Shown here in pieces: positions 63,910-64,000 of a DNA stretch of 64,000 bases. Below the pieces are notes generated by a model. It saw only the letters and a list, made by a program, of their open reading frames with translations. It searched no databases and had not been told where the DNA came from. The stretch's first letter is position 1. Every line of letters begins with the position of its first letter. The position numbers and the translations under genes were made by a program. Source of the DNA: Kaistella treverensis (lineage in GTDB: Bacteria > Bacteroidota > Bacteroidia > Flavobacteriales > Weeksellaceae); contig NZ_FORQ01000002.1 in assembly GCF_900114045.1 (NCBI RefSeq), positions 519,078 to 583,077 of the forward strand, written 5' to 3'.

Positions 63910-63940
63910 TTGCATGGTATGTGAGGTGTCTGTATATTTG
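63910..63940 (+). promoter_or_regulatory. strong promoter firing off the right edge
   Basis: TTG (63910-63912) lies 20 bp before TATATTTG (63933-63940), an almost ideal Bacteroidota promoter. Transcription should start near 63947 and proceed beyond the window. The leader downstream contains GGTTAATTGAG, weakly similar to the box-A-like leader of rRNA operons in this group, so a 16S rRNA gene may follow. The gene itself is not in the window. Confidence 0.65.
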
Positions 63941-64000
63941 CACCACTCTAAAACAGAGTAGCGAAGTAGAGAGACAGGTTAATTGAGAGTAGATGGAGAG

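Noticed and set aside
63658..63915. An 85-codon minus-strand frame at the right edge
   Set aside because: It runs into the repeat region, is rich in phenylalanine and lysine as expected of AT-rich DNA, and shows no family motif.

Overview
The window looks like chromosome of a Bacteroidota bacterium of class Flavobacteriia, most likely a Chryseobacterium/Kaistella-type member of Weeksellaceae. The evidence is the AT-rich sequence, promoters of the TAnnTTTG type, a SusC/SusD pair, an ExbB-ExbD-ExbD-TonB operon, BshC (bacillithiol synthesis), a GYDIA-type GHMP kinase, KdtA and an InfB with a very long N-terminus. This rests on recognising protein families; no database search was run.

Layout. 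1-800: an odd junction where the 3' end of a serine acetyltransferase-like gene (minus strand) abuts a 5'-truncated pth. 900-3200: a lipoprotein subtilase and a beta-carbonic anhydrase. 3200-17900: a surface-polysaccharide locus with eight or nine glycosyltransferases, three left-handed beta-helix acyltransferases, a Wzm/Wzt ABC exporter, a polytopic membrane protein and UDP-glucose dehydrogenase. It is almost all on the minus strand, but two GT2 genes face the other way. 18000-22850: rimP-nusA-infB behind a strong promoter and a terminator-like leader hairpin. 23000-27500: susC-susD without neighbouring enzymes. 27500-36700: putative porin, bshC, a four-LysM protein with a periplasmic-binding-like domain, fabD, GHMP kinase and pckA. 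36800-38350: a small membrane protein, tmRNA (tag GDQEFALAA) and GC-rich palindromic repeats. 38350-45400: a tandem pair of exported CarboxypepD_reg-like proteins, a SIMPL protein, GNAT and PspC-like proteins, then a small locus (membrane protein, winged-helix regulator, DUF4173 protein, two lipoproteins) with two matching operator-like inverted repeats. 45500-57150: dsbD, tilS, an OmpA-family lipoprotein, O-methyltransferase, NlpC/P60 protein, kdtA, an unknown gene, a GT2 and leuS. 57400-63300: exbB-exbD-exbD-tonB, a small membrane protein, a PstS-like lipoprotein and a TPR protein. 63350-64000: a 144-bp-period direct repeat and a near-consensus promoter firing off the right edge, possibly towards an rRNA operon.

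Most of this is ordinary core-genome content. The points most worth following are the pth/acetyltransferase junction, the shared ACTTTG-N5-CAAAGT operators around the winged-helix/DUF4173 locus, the interspersed GC-rich palindromes, and the repeat array at the right edge. I saw no insertion sequence, prophage, CRISPR array, tRNA or rRNA gene.
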